Shown: positions 53,087-61,949 of the stretch, piece after piece | Numbering within the stretch: position 1 is the stretch's first letter | Layout of the letters: each line of letters starts with the position of its first letter | Assembly: GCF_001650195.1 (NCBI RefSeq) | Contig: NZ_LXYR01000027.1 | Location: 1-64,000 of the forward strand | Direction of reading: 5' to 3' | Source of the DNA: Phormidesmis priestleyi BC1401 | GTDB taxonomy: Bacteria > Cyanobacteriota > Cyanobacteriia > Leptolyngbyales > Leptolyngbyaceae | Length of the DNA stretch: 64,000 nt | The notes under the pieces: generated by a model | What the model was told of the DNA's origin: nothing | The model's input: the letters and a program-made list of their open reading frames with translations, nothing else | The model's database searches: none | Position numbers and translations under genes: made by a program

Positions 53087-53521
53087 TTACCTCTCGGTTG
53101 GAATTTGAACGTTGTATGGGGGTTCAGTGGCTCTCAGTATGATGGCTTCTAGCTCCAATACTAACGCGGGGTTTTCCCAGTAAGAGATAAACTGCGCCGC
53201 AATCCGTACATCTTCATCGTTGTACTTATCGAGCCAAGCCCACAAAAAAGCCTTGTGTCCACCGCCGAACCGTCCTTTTAGGCTCTTGGTTTTACCGATA
53301 TAAAGTGATCCATCAGTTCTGTGCCTGACTGCATAGATGCCGGGACGAGCAGGAATGGTATCAAATTCACGGGTTAGGGGATGGCATTGCTCAAAAGGAA
53401 TGAACGCGATCGCATCCAAAATCTTCCGAGCTTGAGCCTGAAGTTCAGCATTGTTCGTTGGCATGAAAGCAAGAAGGCGAATTGAACAGAAATCAGGCTC
53501 CCACAAGTTCTGCAAATTCAT
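53087..53521 (-). CDS. GIY-YIG nuclease family protein
   Basis: A GIY-YIG core lies at about 57-110: PGIYAVRHRTDGSLYIGKTKSLKGRF, with the catalytic Arg in SLKGRF and Glu in WENPALVLELEAIIL. The family includes UvrC-like and homing nucleases. Stand-alone small members have unknown roles. Its ATG overlaps the stop of the GNAT gene upstream (ATGA at 53521-53518), which fixes the start and suggests coupling. Confidence 0.75.
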   Translation of the reverse strand: MNLQNLWEPDFCSIRLLAFMPTNNAELQAQARKILDAIAFIPFEQCHPLTREFDTIPARPGIYAVRHRTDGSLYIGKTKSLKGRFGGGHKAFLWAWLDKYNDEDVRIAAQFISYWENPALVLELEAIILRATEPPYNVQIPTER

Positions 53522-54008
53522 AATTTGCGTCGCATCTCGATTTGAAAGGTCTCAAATCCCAAATCCTCATAAAGCGATTTTGCTGATGAATTTTGCAAGA
53601 CATGAAGATCAGCTTCTGTGCAGCCCTTGTCATGTTCCCATTTGAATGCTGCTTCTATCAGCGATCGCGCAACTCCAGAGCGGCAAATTCAGGCTCACCG
53701 TAAATCGCGTGGATATGGATGGATAATTTTGGTAGGAATACAGGAGGTAAATTGGCAATGCTGGCTTCGAGGATGCCAATCATTTGGTTTGATGGAGCGT
53801 TGAGTTCTACACCCAGAAAAAGATGATCAGGAGATTCGATCTGGACTTGGATGCGATCGCGGAACCATTTTGAACCAGAATCCGAGTTTTGCAAAACATG
53901 ACCGCCGAAGGATGCCATCTCGTCTAGCATTGCTTGAAGAAATTCAATAACCGCATCGATTTCCTGATGAAAGAGCGTTCGGATCTGCATATCGAGCATT
54001 GACTTCAT
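53518..54008 (-). pseudogene. GNAT acetyltransferase-like gene, frameshifted
   Basis: The first part (MKSMLDMQIRTLFHQEIDAV to SIHIHAIYGEPEF) and the second part, in another frame (RSGVARSLIEAAFKWEHDKG, ADLHVLQNSSAKSLYEDLGF, then ETFQIEMRRKL) together give a GNAT domain. The second part has the acetyl-CoA loop RSGVARSL and the C-terminal 'N..a.. lYe.lGF' signature. One base is missing near 53685, where the first frame ends in AALELRDR with TGA. The second frame ends exactly at the GIY-YIG start, which supports a formerly single gene. Confidence 0.75.
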
Positions 54009-54022
54009 AAATATCGGTCTAA

Positions 54023-55360
54023 CTATTTACTTAGCCGTTGATAGACTGTTGCGAGCGCCGTTTCATCGCCGACATTGCCAGGAAACAACACCACAGGCAA
54101 ATTGGGGAACTGAGGATGATCGGCGGGAGTCCTCACCATCGAAACGCCTGCTAACACTTGCCCTAAAAGACTTGCCGTTCTCAATGACAACCCCTGACTC
54201 AAGGTGTCATTTGACGTGATGCCGCCTTTGCTGATCAAAAAGCCCACATCCGACGGAAGTTGACGCAGCACTTTCATCAACAGCTTAGAAACCGCTTCGC
54301 CAAACTCTAGCCGCGTCTGAACGCTGCCAAACGTGAGTTCTTGCCGACTCGTAAAAATCACAGGCGTTTTGCCAGCCCGATGAATCTCATGGACTTTTTG
54401 AACCGTTTCGGTCAGCAAGCCAGAATCATCCGATTGGTTGAGCAGTCGCGCCACGTCTATCTCAACGCCCACGGTTCCCGGCTGCTGTAAAAGCGTCTGC
54501 AACTGTCCGGTCGTTTTTTTGACGTGAGAACCGACGATCACCGCTCCCGGCTTGCCTCCTCGCACATATTGCGCCATCGCTTCAGGCGACACTGGCTGAG
54601 GCGGCAAGTTTGCCAACGCAGTCAACAAACTGGCGGCACTGCGAAACAGAAATCGTTTGCCCTCAGATGCGGCAGCCAGCACCTCGATCGCAAATCGGTT
54701 CAAATCGTCTTGCGTCTCAGCATCGACCACACAGCATTGATTATTGTGCAAGTGCATCAGCCGATCACGAAGCAAACTGTCTTCAGAATTGCCTCCGCTC
54801 GATCGCAGATCTGCCAATAAAAATCGCGTCACCTGAGATGCTTTAATCTTGCCGTGAGTCTTCTCTTCGACATAGTTGGGGAGATAGCTATGCTGATATC
54901 CAAACACCGAGTCTCGCGCAAACTCCGTCTCATGCACTGGAATATCGACTCCATTCACCTTGAGATAGTGCACACTTTCGCGGGTGGTGCGTCCTCCTTC
55001 AAAAAAGGCGGGAACCAGAAAATGAGCGTCAAACGAGCCGAGTTCTTCGGCGATCGCATCGGTCTCGATCGGATAGTGTCCACGTAAAGTCGAGTCTGAT
55101 CTGCTGACGACTAGAAAATCTTGAATGTCTTCTAAAGCCAATGCCTGCTTGAGGTTGTGACAAACCTCTCGTGTGATCGCTGCGGCTTTATCAGGTGTCA
55201 GCGCCCGCGTATTAGTGAGGATAAAGAAAATCGGCGCTTGGTCTGCCAGCCCTAATCGAAGGGTTTCGACATCCCACTGCATCAACAGCAAACAACTGTG
55301 AACTGTCTGCGAACCCGTAGGATCGTCATCCAGAACAATGATCTTGGGTCGAATATCCAT
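54023..55360 (-). CDS. Four-carbon acid sugar kinase family protein (DUF1537)
   Basis: This 445-residue protein has an N-terminal domain with VLDDDPTGSQTVHSC (the conserved DDDPTG), FILTNTRALTPDKA and VVSRSDSTLRGHYP, and a C-terminal nucleotide-binding domain with LISKGGITSNDTLSQGL and GVSMVRT. The DUF1537/OtnK family phosphorylates acid sugars such as 3-oxo-tetronate. No matching catabolic genes are nearby, so its substrate is unknown. It is 14 bp upstream of the GNAT gene on the same strand. Confidence 0.85.
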   Translation of the reverse strand: MDIRPKIIVLDDDPTGSQTVHSCLLLMQWDVETLRLGLADQAPIFFILTNTRALTPDKAAAITREVCHNLKQALALEDIQDFLVVSRSDSTLRGHYPIETDAIAEELGSFDAHFLVPAFFEGGRTTRESVHYLKVNGVDIPVHETEFARDSVFGYQHSYLPNYVEEKTHGKIKASQVTRFLLADLRSSGGNSEDSLLRDRLMHLHNNQCCVVDAETQDDLNRFAIEVLAAASEGKRFLFRSAASLLTALANLPPQPVSPEAMAQYVRGGKPGAVIVGSHVKKTTGQLQTLLQQPGTVGVEIDVARLLNQSDDSGLLTETVQKVHEIHRAGKTPVIFTSRQELTFGSVQTRLEFGEAVSKLLMKVLRQLPSDVGFLISKGGITSNDTLSQGLSLRTASLLGQVLAGVSMVRTPADHPQFPNLPVVLFPGNVGDETALATVYQRLSK

Positions 55361-55459
55361 CGCTCACCTGGCAGTCTTTCATCGCTCAATCTACCAGGAA
55401 ACGATCGCCAAAAAGTAAGGGAGAAAATAGAATCTCTCACCGCGTTGTTCACAGATTTT

Positions 55460-55505
55460 GACTTCGCTCAACCCACTAGATGAGAGTCGAAGACTGAGCG
55501 AAGTC
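55460..55505. repeat. Intergenic inverted repeat
   Basis: GACTTCGCTCA (55460-55470) pairs with TGAGCGAAGTC (55495-55505), loop 24 bases. This GACTTCGCTCA motif is common in cyanobacterial intergenic DNA. It lies between two genes transcribed leftward, so it could end transcription of the one at 55546. Confidence 0.6.
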
Positions 55506-55545
55506 GAAGTCCGATCGGTTGGGACTCTATCAAGCCGCGATTCAC

Positions 55546-55968
55546 TTACTTGCGAAGATCTTTCGCCATGTTGCGGAACATATCCATGCTGCTGTCGCTG
55601 CTGCGGCGCTGTTGAGTCTCGTTGTTTTGCGGAACGGAGGATTGAGGCTCAGAGGCAGGATTCGGAGCAGTAGAGCCGTTATTTCCTAGCGAAATCTTTC
55701 CGTTTAGGGCAGAGATTTCTTTCACTTGCTCTACGTGATCTGGACTCTCCACCGTTTTAGCGTAGGTGCGCTTCACCTTTTTGACCGTCCGCATATATTC
55801 CACATTGCCCATACTGACAGCGGAATCTGCGTCTAGAAAGAAGGCACCTGTCGGACTAGGATCTGCGGCAGGTCGCTCTTTTTTTGCAGGGGCAGGGGCT
55901 TCGGCTTTGGTCTCTTTTTCAACCGCTTTGTCTTTAGATCCAAACAATCTGCCAATAAATCCAGTCAT
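55546..55968 (-). CDS. Hypothetical cyanobacterial protein
   Basis: This protein of 140 residues begins MTGFIGRLFGSKDKAVEKET, then has a Pro/Ala/Lys-rich linker, a conserved-looking block FFLDADSAVSMGNVEYMRTV with KKVKRTYAKT, and a Ser/Asn/Gln-rich tail ending MFRNMAKDLRK. It is probably soluble or weakly membrane-associated. Family unknown to me. Confidence 0.6.
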   Translation of the reverse strand: MTGFIGRLFGSKDKAVEKETKAEAPAPAKKERPAADPSPTGAFFLDADSAVSMGNVEYMRTVKKVKRTYAKTVESPDHVEQVKEISALNGKISLGNNGSTAPNPASEPQSSVPQNNETQQRRSSDSSMDMFRNMAKDLRK

Positions 55969-56248
55969 CGTTGTCTCTCAACCCAAATGCAATACATTTA
56001 TTTATCTTATGTTAAGTTTTGTCAAAAACCTGAGTTAGCTTGAAATTTGTTGAGCGCTTCAAACGTTTGAGCGAATAGAACATTCCCGTCCAGCCGCAGA
56101 AACCTGTCCCTTGGAGTAGGTAAATTTCTTCTATTAGAGTCACGACTTCCTCACGTTTTTTCGGTTGAATGGAGTCAGTCGATGAACCTATCGATTTCAA
56201 CTTTAAAAACTTTTTAAACAAGCCGCTTGATTTTTTGGAGGAAGACTC

Positions 56249-56680
56249 ATGAAAGGGAAATTTATTGGAGCGATCGGGCTTTTATCAGCGCTCTGTTTCG
56301 CTCTGCCAGCAGGAGCCGCAAACCCTGACCAGGTAAACCAACTTTTAGAAACGGGTGCATGTCCCAACTGTGATTTATCGGGGGCAAATTTGAGCAGCGC
56401 TCACCTGCTAGGAGCCGATTTGAGAAACGCTAACCTCCAGGGCGCAAATTTAGCAGACGCAAATTTAGAGGGAGCAGACCTGACAGGCGCAAACCTCAAA
56501 GCCGCGAATCTCACGGGCGCGTTTATGACCAATGCTAGTCTCGATCGTGCCAACATGAGTCAAGCCAATCTAGCGAGCGTCAGAATGTATAACGCTGACA
56601 CGGCGGGGGCGGTGTTGACAGGCATCAACACTCAAAACGCTGAACTGTTTAACAGTGGAATCAATGTCGGAGGCGATTAG
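56249..56680 (+). CDS. Pentapeptide-repeat protein, secreted
   Basis: A signal peptide (about 1-23, ending PAGAA-NPD) is followed by CPNCDLSGANLSSAHLLGA and about twelve A(D/N)L-x-x repeats through residue 130. The repeats form a right-handed quadrilateral beta-helix. The Cys pair CPNC near residue 40 occurs in several lumenal pentapeptide proteins. Function unknown, probably periplasm or thylakoid lumen. RBS GGAGGA is 8 bp ahead of the ATG. Confidence 0.88.
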   Translation: MKGKFIGAIGLLSALCFALPAGAANPDQVNQLLETGACPNCDLSGANLSSAHLLGADLRNANLQGANLADANLEGADLTGANLKAANLTGAFMTNASLDRANMSQANLASVRMYNADTAGAVLTGINTQNAELFNSGINVGGD

Positions 56681-56712
56681 TATGAGCTTGTCATCTGGGA
56701 AGTGTCACATCT

Positions 56713-56850
56713 ATGACGAAAGCTCTACGGGCTTACTGTGTGGCGCATCCTAACGATGAGACAGCCTTTCACGCGCTTGTCGATCGCTTCACGTCTGACG
56801 CATCTTCAGAAATAGCTGCCCGATCGATTCTCAAACAGATATTGAGGTAA
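56713..56850 (+). CDS. Short DUF6887-like protein (45 residues)
   Basis: The frame ALRAYCVAHPNDETAFHALVD followed by RFTSDASSEIA resembles the DUF6887 pattern 'elraYvl.HrdDeeAf.a.vDR', small proteins often near DUF6888. It is too short for routine ORF lists. It lies 32 bp after the pentapeptide gene. No strong RBS is seen, and it could be a remnant. Confidence 0.4.
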   Translation: MTKALRAYCVAHPNDETAFHALVDRFTSDASSEIAARSILKQILR

Positions 56851-56858
56851 TTAACCAG

Positions 56859-57851
56859 CTAGTCGCTGACAAAGTGCTGAAATCCTCGCTCTAGGGTCAA
56901 AATCTCATCAGGTGTCTCATTTTTAGGATCGATGACGCGGATATCAAAATCAGAGGTGATGGTGCCCACGATCGCTGCCGCTCCTCCCAATTGCTCGACT
57001 AACCTTTGCGCCGCTTCTCTCTGCAAACACAGCACTAATTCAAAATCTTCTCCTCCATAAAGCGCCCAGCTCAGCGCCTTGTCTGGAGACCAGCGTTTTA
57101 AAGCAGGATGAATTGGGATTTTGTGACAATCGAGCCTCGCCCCCACGCTACTCGATCGACAAATTTGCACGATCGCATCCGCCAATCCGTCACTGCTATC
57201 CATTCCAGAAATTCGCGTTTGAGGAAGAAACGGCAGGATATCTAATCGAGGGTTGGGATATTGATGGGCTTGAATGAGTGAGGCGCGATCGTCCTGACCC
57301 AATTCTTGACCCGATTCAGGATGCAGCAAGAGTTCCAATCCTGCTCGCGAGGAGCCGTGAAAGCCTGTGACTAAAATTGCGTCTCCGGGTTGAGCCGTGG
57401 CGCGACGAATAACCCGATCGGGATCGACTTGTCCCAATGCAGTGATGGCAACGGTAATGGTGGGCGATCGACAAACATCACCTCCGACAATCACAGTTCC
57501 ATAGTTCTGCAAACAGCCCGTGATGCCGCGATATAAGTCTTCTACCCAACTGACTAAGACTCCGCCCGGAAGCGCTAACCCAATGGTGATTCCTAGCGGC
57601 GACGCGCCCATTGCGGCGAGATCAGAGAGATTTGCCGCCGCCGATCGCCAGCCTACCGATTTAGGAGGCGTGGTTCGATCGCTGAAATGAACCCGATCGA
57701 CCAACACATCGGAGGTGACAACGAGCCGTTTTCCAGGTTCGGTGGGCAAGACGGCTGCATCATCGCCTACTACATCTGGCGGACAAAAGGACTGCAATTT
57801 TTTCAGCAGCCGTTGTTCGCCGATTGCTTGAACCGTTTGAGAATCACTCAT
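56859..57851 (-). CDS. thiL: Thiamine-monophosphate kinase
   Basis: ThiL phosphorylates thiamine monophosphate to thiamine pyrophosphate. It belongs to the PurM/ThiL fold: VGDDAAVLP near the start, VTSDVLVDRVHF, AAANLSDLAAMGA, VGGDVCRSPTI and GMDSSDGLADAI (metal and ATP sites). It has 330 residues, normal. Its ATG directly follows the stop of the cyclophilin gene (TAAATG), so both are in one operon. Confidence 0.93.
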   Translation of the reverse strand: MSDSQTVQAIGEQRLLKKLQSFCPPDVVGDDAAVLPTEPGKRLVVTSDVLVDRVHFSDRTTPPKSVGWRSAAANLSDLAAMGASPLGITIGLALPGGVLVSWVEDLYRGITGCLQNYGTVIVGGDVCRSPTITVAITALGQVDPDRVIRRATAQPGDAILVTGFHGSSRAGLELLLHPESGQELGQDDRASLIQAHQYPNPRLDILPFLPQTRISGMDSSDGLADAIVQICRSSSVGARLDCHKIPIHPALKRWSPDKALSWALYGGEDFELVLCLQREAAQRLVEQLGGAAAIVGTITSDFDIRVIDPKNETPDEILTLERGFQHFVSD

Positions 57852-58967
57852 TTAAGCGGCTTTGGGTTCGACCAAGTTATCTAAGCCGTCGATTACTTTC
57901 ATCGACTCGATCGTGTCGCCTGCTTTCAGTTTTTCTAACACGTCTCGTCCGCTAGTCACAAATCCAAAAATGGCGTAACGACCGTCGAGCAAGTTTAAGC
58001 CTGCGGGAGTCAGTTCTGGTTCAAACAAGAAGAAGAAAAACTGCGAAGAACCGCCGTTTGGGTCTTCACCCGGACGAGCCATCGCTAGAGCGCCATAGGC
58101 TGAGAAAGGCAGAACAGGCTGATCTAAATAGCGTCCTGCATCCTCTAGCGTGATGCCGTAGAGAGGCTCTTTGTCGCCCTTCACCAAAATCTCTAGAGGC
58201 ACTGAGCGATATTTTTTAGTGGCAGGGTCAACAAAGCCAACGTCGGCTCCAGGCGGATCACCGATTTGCAGCACATAGGAATCTTCGGCTCGTGTAAACT
58301 GCAAGCCATCGTAGAAGCCGCGCTGCACCAGGTCTGCAAAGTTTCCTGCTGTCACCGGGGCGCTAAAGCCGTCGAGGACGATCGTCAAATCTCCTTGATT
58401 GGTCTTTGCCGTGACGGTAGCGCGTCCTTTAAGCTGCGGCAGATTGCTATATTCTTCAGGCACCTCATACGGAAATTTCTGCACCATTAATTCTTCAAGG
58501 CGTGAGACTAGAGTCAGCAAATCGGCACGCTGCGATCGGGTTTGCTCTTTGTCTTTTGCCTCTGCGCTGATTTGGAGTTGCTCAACGCCCGTCTTTAATT
58601 TCTCGATGAATGCCTCTGCTTGAGGTTTTTTGTCATCAGGAATCGAGGCTAATAGCTGAGTGGGGCGATCGCTGAGAATGCGATATGCCTGTTTGACATC
58701 GCTAACCACGGCTCCCCAGCGACGATTTGCCCGCAGTTGCGTCGTGATGTCTTCTAAGCTCGATTGCAGCTTGCGAACATCGGGGTTGTCGATCGGCAGC
58801 GAGTAGCGAAGCAGCGCTTCAGGGTTGACGATCGGGTTTCCGGGAGGCAGCGCCTGAGCCGGAAGACTCCATAGGCTCAAGCAAACTATAAGCGCCATCC
58901 CTTTGAGCAAGCGACTTGCAAATCGACCTAGACCTTGAGTCAGCATCCAACTATTCCCAAAAGACAT
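57852..58967 (-). CDS. TLP40-like cyclophilin (peptidyl-prolyl isomerase)
   Basis: From ATG 58967 it has a signal sequence (about 10-40, GMALIVCLSLWSLPAQALP). A helical N-terminal part (about 50-180, NPEALLRYSLPIDNPDVRKLQ) precedes a cyclophilin domain (about 190-370: FADLVQRGFYDGLQFTR, GGSSQFFFF, GRYAIFGFVTSG). This architecture matches plant TLP40/CYP38, a thylakoid lumen protein needed for photosystem II assembly. Isomerase activity may be low. It heads the thiL operon. Confidence 0.85.
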   Translation of the reverse strand: MSFGNSWMLTQGLGRFASRLLKGMALIVCLSLWSLPAQALPPGNPIVNPEALLRYSLPIDNPDVRKLQSSLEDITTQLRANRRWGAVVSDVKQAYRILSDRPTQLLASIPDDKKPQAEAFIEKLKTGVEQLQISAEAKDKEQTRSQRADLLTLVSRLEELMVQKFPYEVPEEYSNLPQLKGRATVTAKTNQGDLTIVLDGFSAPVTAGNFADLVQRGFYDGLQFTRAEDSYVLQIGDPPGADVGFVDPATKKYRSVPLEILVKGDKEPLYGITLEDAGRYLDQPVLPFSAYGALAMARPGEDPNGGSSQFFFFLFEPELTPAGLNLLDGRYAIFGFVTSGRDVLEKLKAGDTIESMKVIDGLDNLVEPKAA

Positions 58968-59119
58968 CTCTACTTTCCCCGCGTGCGTTAAACCCCTTTC
59001 AGATTGTGCCATGTTAGGGGTCGCTGATTCGTCGTCGATCGTCATCAACAACCCTAATCAAAAGCGGGCACTGAGCGGTAAAATAAAGTGCCGAACATTC
59101 TCCCCAACTGTCATCACTC

Positions 59120-59680
59120 ATGATTTCTAGTAATGATTTTCGACCTGGCGTAAGTATTGAGCTAGATGGAGCCATCTGGCGGGTAGTCAGTTTTTTGCAT
59201 GTCAAGCCAGGGAAAGGATCGGCATTTGTCAGAACTGAGCTAAAAAATGTTCGCACTGGCAAAACCTTAGAGCGGACGTTTCGCGCTGGAGAGTCGGTGC
59301 CGCAAGCCAATCTCGAAAAAAGCACGATGCAGCACACCTATAAAGATGGCGATCAATACGTCTTTATGGATATGGAAACCTATGAAGAAGGGCAACTCAG
59401 CGTGTCTCAGATCGGTGAACGCGTCAAATATCTCAAAGAAGGCATGGAAGTCAACGTCATCAAATGGGGCGAACAAGTCCTAGAAGTTGAACTGCCCAAC
59501 GCGGTCGTTCTCGAAGTCACTCAGACCGATCCGGGCGTGAAAGGCGACACCGCGACGGGCGGCACCAAACCTGCAATTGTAGAGACGGGCGCTCAGGTCA
59601 TGGTTCCTTTGTTCATCACGATCGGGGAAAAAATCAAGATAGACACCCGCGACGATTCTTATCTAGGTCGAGAAAATTAA
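59120..59680 (+). CDS. efp: Elongation factor P
   Basis: EF-P relieves ribosome stalling at poly-proline. KOW-like N-terminal domain [20 protein letters not shown] with the tip loop [21 protein letters not shown], two OB domains and the C-terminal [15 protein letters not shown] are typical. The residue modified in other bacteria corresponds to the Lys in PGKGSAF. It has 186 residues. It is followed by accB, a pairing common in cyanobacteria. Confidence 0.96.
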   Translation: MISSNDFRPGVSIELDGAIWRVVSFLHVKPGKGSAFVRTELKNVRTGKTLERTFRAGESVPQANLEKSTMQHTYKDGDQYVFMDMETYEEGQLSVSQIGERVKYLKEGMEVNVIKWGEQVLEVELPNAVVLEVTQTDPGVKGDTATGGTKPAIVETGAQVMVPLFITIGEKIKIDTRDDSYLGREN

Positions 59681-59762
59681 TCGGTGGGTTGAGTCGCAGA
59701 GATTGAAGACGACTCGCGGCTGACAACTGACCGATAGCTTATTTAACTGGAGCGATAACACT

Positions 59763-60278
59763 GTGCCACTCGACCTAAGCGAACTCCGCGAACTCCTCAC
59801 GGCTCTCAATCAAACCGACATTGCGGAGTTGATCTTAAAAAGCGAAGATTTTGAGCTAACCGTTCGTCGAGGGTCACGAATCGAGCCAGCCGATGGGTCT
59901 CAACTCAGTTCGCGGGAGAGAATGTCTCTTAGCCCGATCGTGACTCCGCTCCCGGCAGCAGACTTGTCTAGAGGCACGGCTGATACTCCCAACGGTGCGC
60001 CTTCTCAATCAGTGCCGCCTCCAACCAGCGATCGCCGCTTGGTTGAAATTCTTTCGCCGATGGTGGGCACGTTTTATCGCTCACCCGCGCCCGATGAGTC
60101 ACCGTTTGTCGATGTGGGCGATCGCATTCGCTCTGGGCAGACGGTGTGCATTATTGAAGCGATGAAGTTGCTCAATGAGATCGATGCCGAAGTCTCTGGC
60201 GAAATTGTCGAGATTTTGGTGCAAAACTCTGAGCCTGTCGAATATGGGCAGCCGTTGATGCGCGTCAACCCGTCATAA
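59763..60278 (+). CDS. accB: Biotin carboxyl carrier protein of acetyl-CoA carboxylase
   Basis: The N-terminal region (about 1-35) pairs with AccC, a Pro/Ser-rich linker (about 38-90) follows, then the biotinyl domain with Lys135 in [15 protein letters not shown]. The GTG start at 59763 is 7 bases after a weak GGAG. It probably shares a transcript with efp (82-bp gap). A repeat element begins 23 bp after the stop. Confidence 0.94.
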   Translation: MPLDLSELRELLTALNQTDIAELILKSEDFELTVRRGSRIEPADGSQLSSRERMSLSPIVTPLPAADLSRGTADTPNGAPSQSVPPPTSDRRLVEILSPMVGTFYRSPAPDESPFVDVGDRIRSGQTVCIIEAMKLLNEIDAEVSGEIVEILVQNSEPVEYGQPLMRVNPS

Positions 60279-60300
60279 TTTTTGATTCCTTGCATCTTTC

Positions 60301-60508
60301 AGCGTTGCTGAACCGATGGATGAAGCACAGATTTTGCCCTCACCCTAGCCCTCTCCCCAAGGAGAGGGGACAATAGTTCTGGCTCCCTCCTCCCCGGTTC
60401 TGGCTCCCTTCTTCCCAGTTCTGGCTCCCTTCTTCCCAGGGAGAAGGGTTGGCGAGGGCTTGCCCCACTTCGTGAGGAGGGCATTTCATATCTGCATTCA
60501 CCAACACC
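60301..60508. mobile_element. Hairpin repeat with internal triplication and CATCTTTC duplication
   Basis: The left end AGCGTTGCTGAACC and the right end, inverted, GGTGTTGGTGAATGC are terminal repeats. The 8-bp direct repeat CATCTTTC flanks both sides (60293-60300 and 60509-60516). Inside, a 21-bp unit (GTTCTGGCTCCCTTCTTCCCA and variants) is repeated three times at 60376-60438, making this copy longer than the others. Confidence 0.9.
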
Positions 60509-60574
60509 CATCTTTCTTCGCTCCCCAGGAGAGGTAGAGTTAATAGAAGTCGCGACAGTTTGGGAGCAGCCAAT

Positions 60575-61609
60575 ATGCTGACGTTTATTCTTGCTTTGGT
60601 GGTTGGTTTAGCCAGTCTTGCCCTTTATCTTGCTGCATTCTTCTATCCAGAGCTTCATCGCAAGGGCGATCTGATTTGGAGTGGAGTTGGTTTATTTTAT
60701 GCGTTGGTGCTGTGGATTTGTGCAGAACGAATCACGGGCGGCGTTTTGCTGGGGCAAATGGCAAGCGTTTCGCTGATTGGCTGGCTTGGATGGCAGACGT
60801 TATTGGCTCGATCGGGGCAAACGCCCACAGAGTTACGATCGACGACGGGCGATCTTTCTACCGATCTGCAAGCTGGGGTAAACCGAGTGCTTTCGCCTGA
60901 AAACACTGCCAAGGTTAAGCAGCAGGTGGTGAATTTGCGCGATCGGGCACAGTCGCTGATCAACAAAACCGCTCAACCGCAAGATTCGGCAGAGATTCCT
61001 ACGCCTCAATCTTACGAGCCTCTGAAACCCGAAGATTTTGGCAATCCTCCTACAACTGTAGACGCACCGATCGCACCCTCTGCTCCTCAGCCGATCGTCT
61101 CATCTACTTCTAAAGCCACTCAACCCGCTAGTCCTTCAAGAACGACGTTTGTTCAACCTGCATCCTCAAAAGCGGCTGATAAGGCGAACCCGTTTGCGGT
61201 GCTCACCGATGCGGCTAAGTCAGTGATTGCTGGGTTTAACAAGCCCAAGAAAAACGTAGAAACTTACGTTAGAAAAGATTTTCGTGATACAGCCCCGATT
61301 GCTGAAGCAGAAGACTTTGATGATGAAGAGGATCAGCCTAGTATGGGAGACTTGACTCCTCACACGATCGTCTCAGTGGATCAAAATGCGACATCTGACT
61401 CGACTATTTGTTCTGACGAGATTATGCAAGAAGAGATGGAGTTTGAAGCCAGTCGAGCCTCGGCAGCAACGACCCAGCCAGAGACAGAAGCGATTCAGCC
61501 GATCCATCCCAATCCCCCGACTTCTGATTTGGTCGAGGCAGCGATCGCCGATGCTGAAGAGAAGCATCTCCCTGCCCATCCTCCTGAGCCTGCTGGATCT
61601 GACGAATAA
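60575..61609 (+). CDS. Ycf66-like membrane protein
   Basis: Three hydrophobic segments at the N-terminus (about 3-22, 33-50 and 57-75: LTFILALVVGLASLALYLAA, IWSGVGLFYALVLWI, MASVSLIGWLGWQTLL) match the Ycf66 family of plastids and cyanobacteria. A long Pro/Thr/Glu-rich cytosolic part follows (about 85-344) without known domain. The ATG at 60575 after GGGAG is preferred to TTG 60560. Ycf66 has no established function. Confidence 0.65.
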   Translation: MLTFILALVVGLASLALYLAAFFYPELHRKGDLIWSGVGLFYALVLWICAERITGGVLLGQMASVSLIGWLGWQTLLARSGQTPTELRSTTGDLSTDLQAGVNRVLSPENTAKVKQQVVNLRDRAQSLINKTAQPQDSAEIPTPQSYEPLKPEDFGNPPTTVDAPIAPSAPQPIVSSTSKATQPASPSRTTFVQPASSKAADKANPFAVLTDAAKSVIAGFNKPKKNVETYVRKDFRDTAPIAEAEDFDDEEDQPSMGDLTPHTIVSVDQNATSDSTICSDEIMQEEMEFEASRASAATTQPETEAIQPIHPNPPTSDLVEAAIADAEEKHLPAHPPEPAGSDE

Positions 61610-61660
61610 GAGTTGGCTCCGAGAGGGACTATTTGCTCGATCGGAGCCATCGCCGACCCT

Positions 61661-61765
61661 GTGCTAACAAACGGATCGCTTGTGGTAACGAACGGGTCGC
61701 CTGTGCTAACAAACGGGTCGCCTGTGCTAACGAACGATCTGCCTGTGCTAACGAACGGGCTACCT
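61661..61765. repeat. 21-bp tandem repeat (five units)
   Basis: Five head-to-tail units of GTGCTAACAAACGGGTCGCCT-type sequence begin at 61661, 61682, 61703, 61724 and 61745, with degenerate copies to about 61840. It follows the ycf66 stop codon. The unit length is a multiple of three and contains no stop in several frames, so short open frames on both strands arise by chance. It occupies the gap 61610-61949, in which I see no gene. Confidence 0.9.
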
Positions 61766-61949
61766 TTCCTTGTGAATCCCGCAGTGTTGCTTACGACAGA
61801 GAATCCCGTCGTTACAAACGGGTTCCCGTTTCCTACCAACGGGCTAATTTTTTCAGTAAAGCCACTGATCGGCGCTACTGGTACGATCGTCGATTACACA
61901 ATGTTGATTCCGTAAACTCGTAGGCTGTGGATCGCAGCTAACCCTTCTT

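Noticed and set aside
56012-56221. 69-codon frame on the minus strand
   Set aside because: Composition is unremarkable, there is no good RBS and no family is recognised. It lies between two better-supported genes.
61661-61765. Possible CRISPR array
   Set aside because: Units are 21 bp head to tail with no spacers, and there are no cas genes in the window.
61613-61915. Open frames across the 21-bp repeat (plus and minus)
   Set aside because: The repeat unit has no stops in several frames, so long frames arise automatically. No RBS or conserved domain supports a gene.
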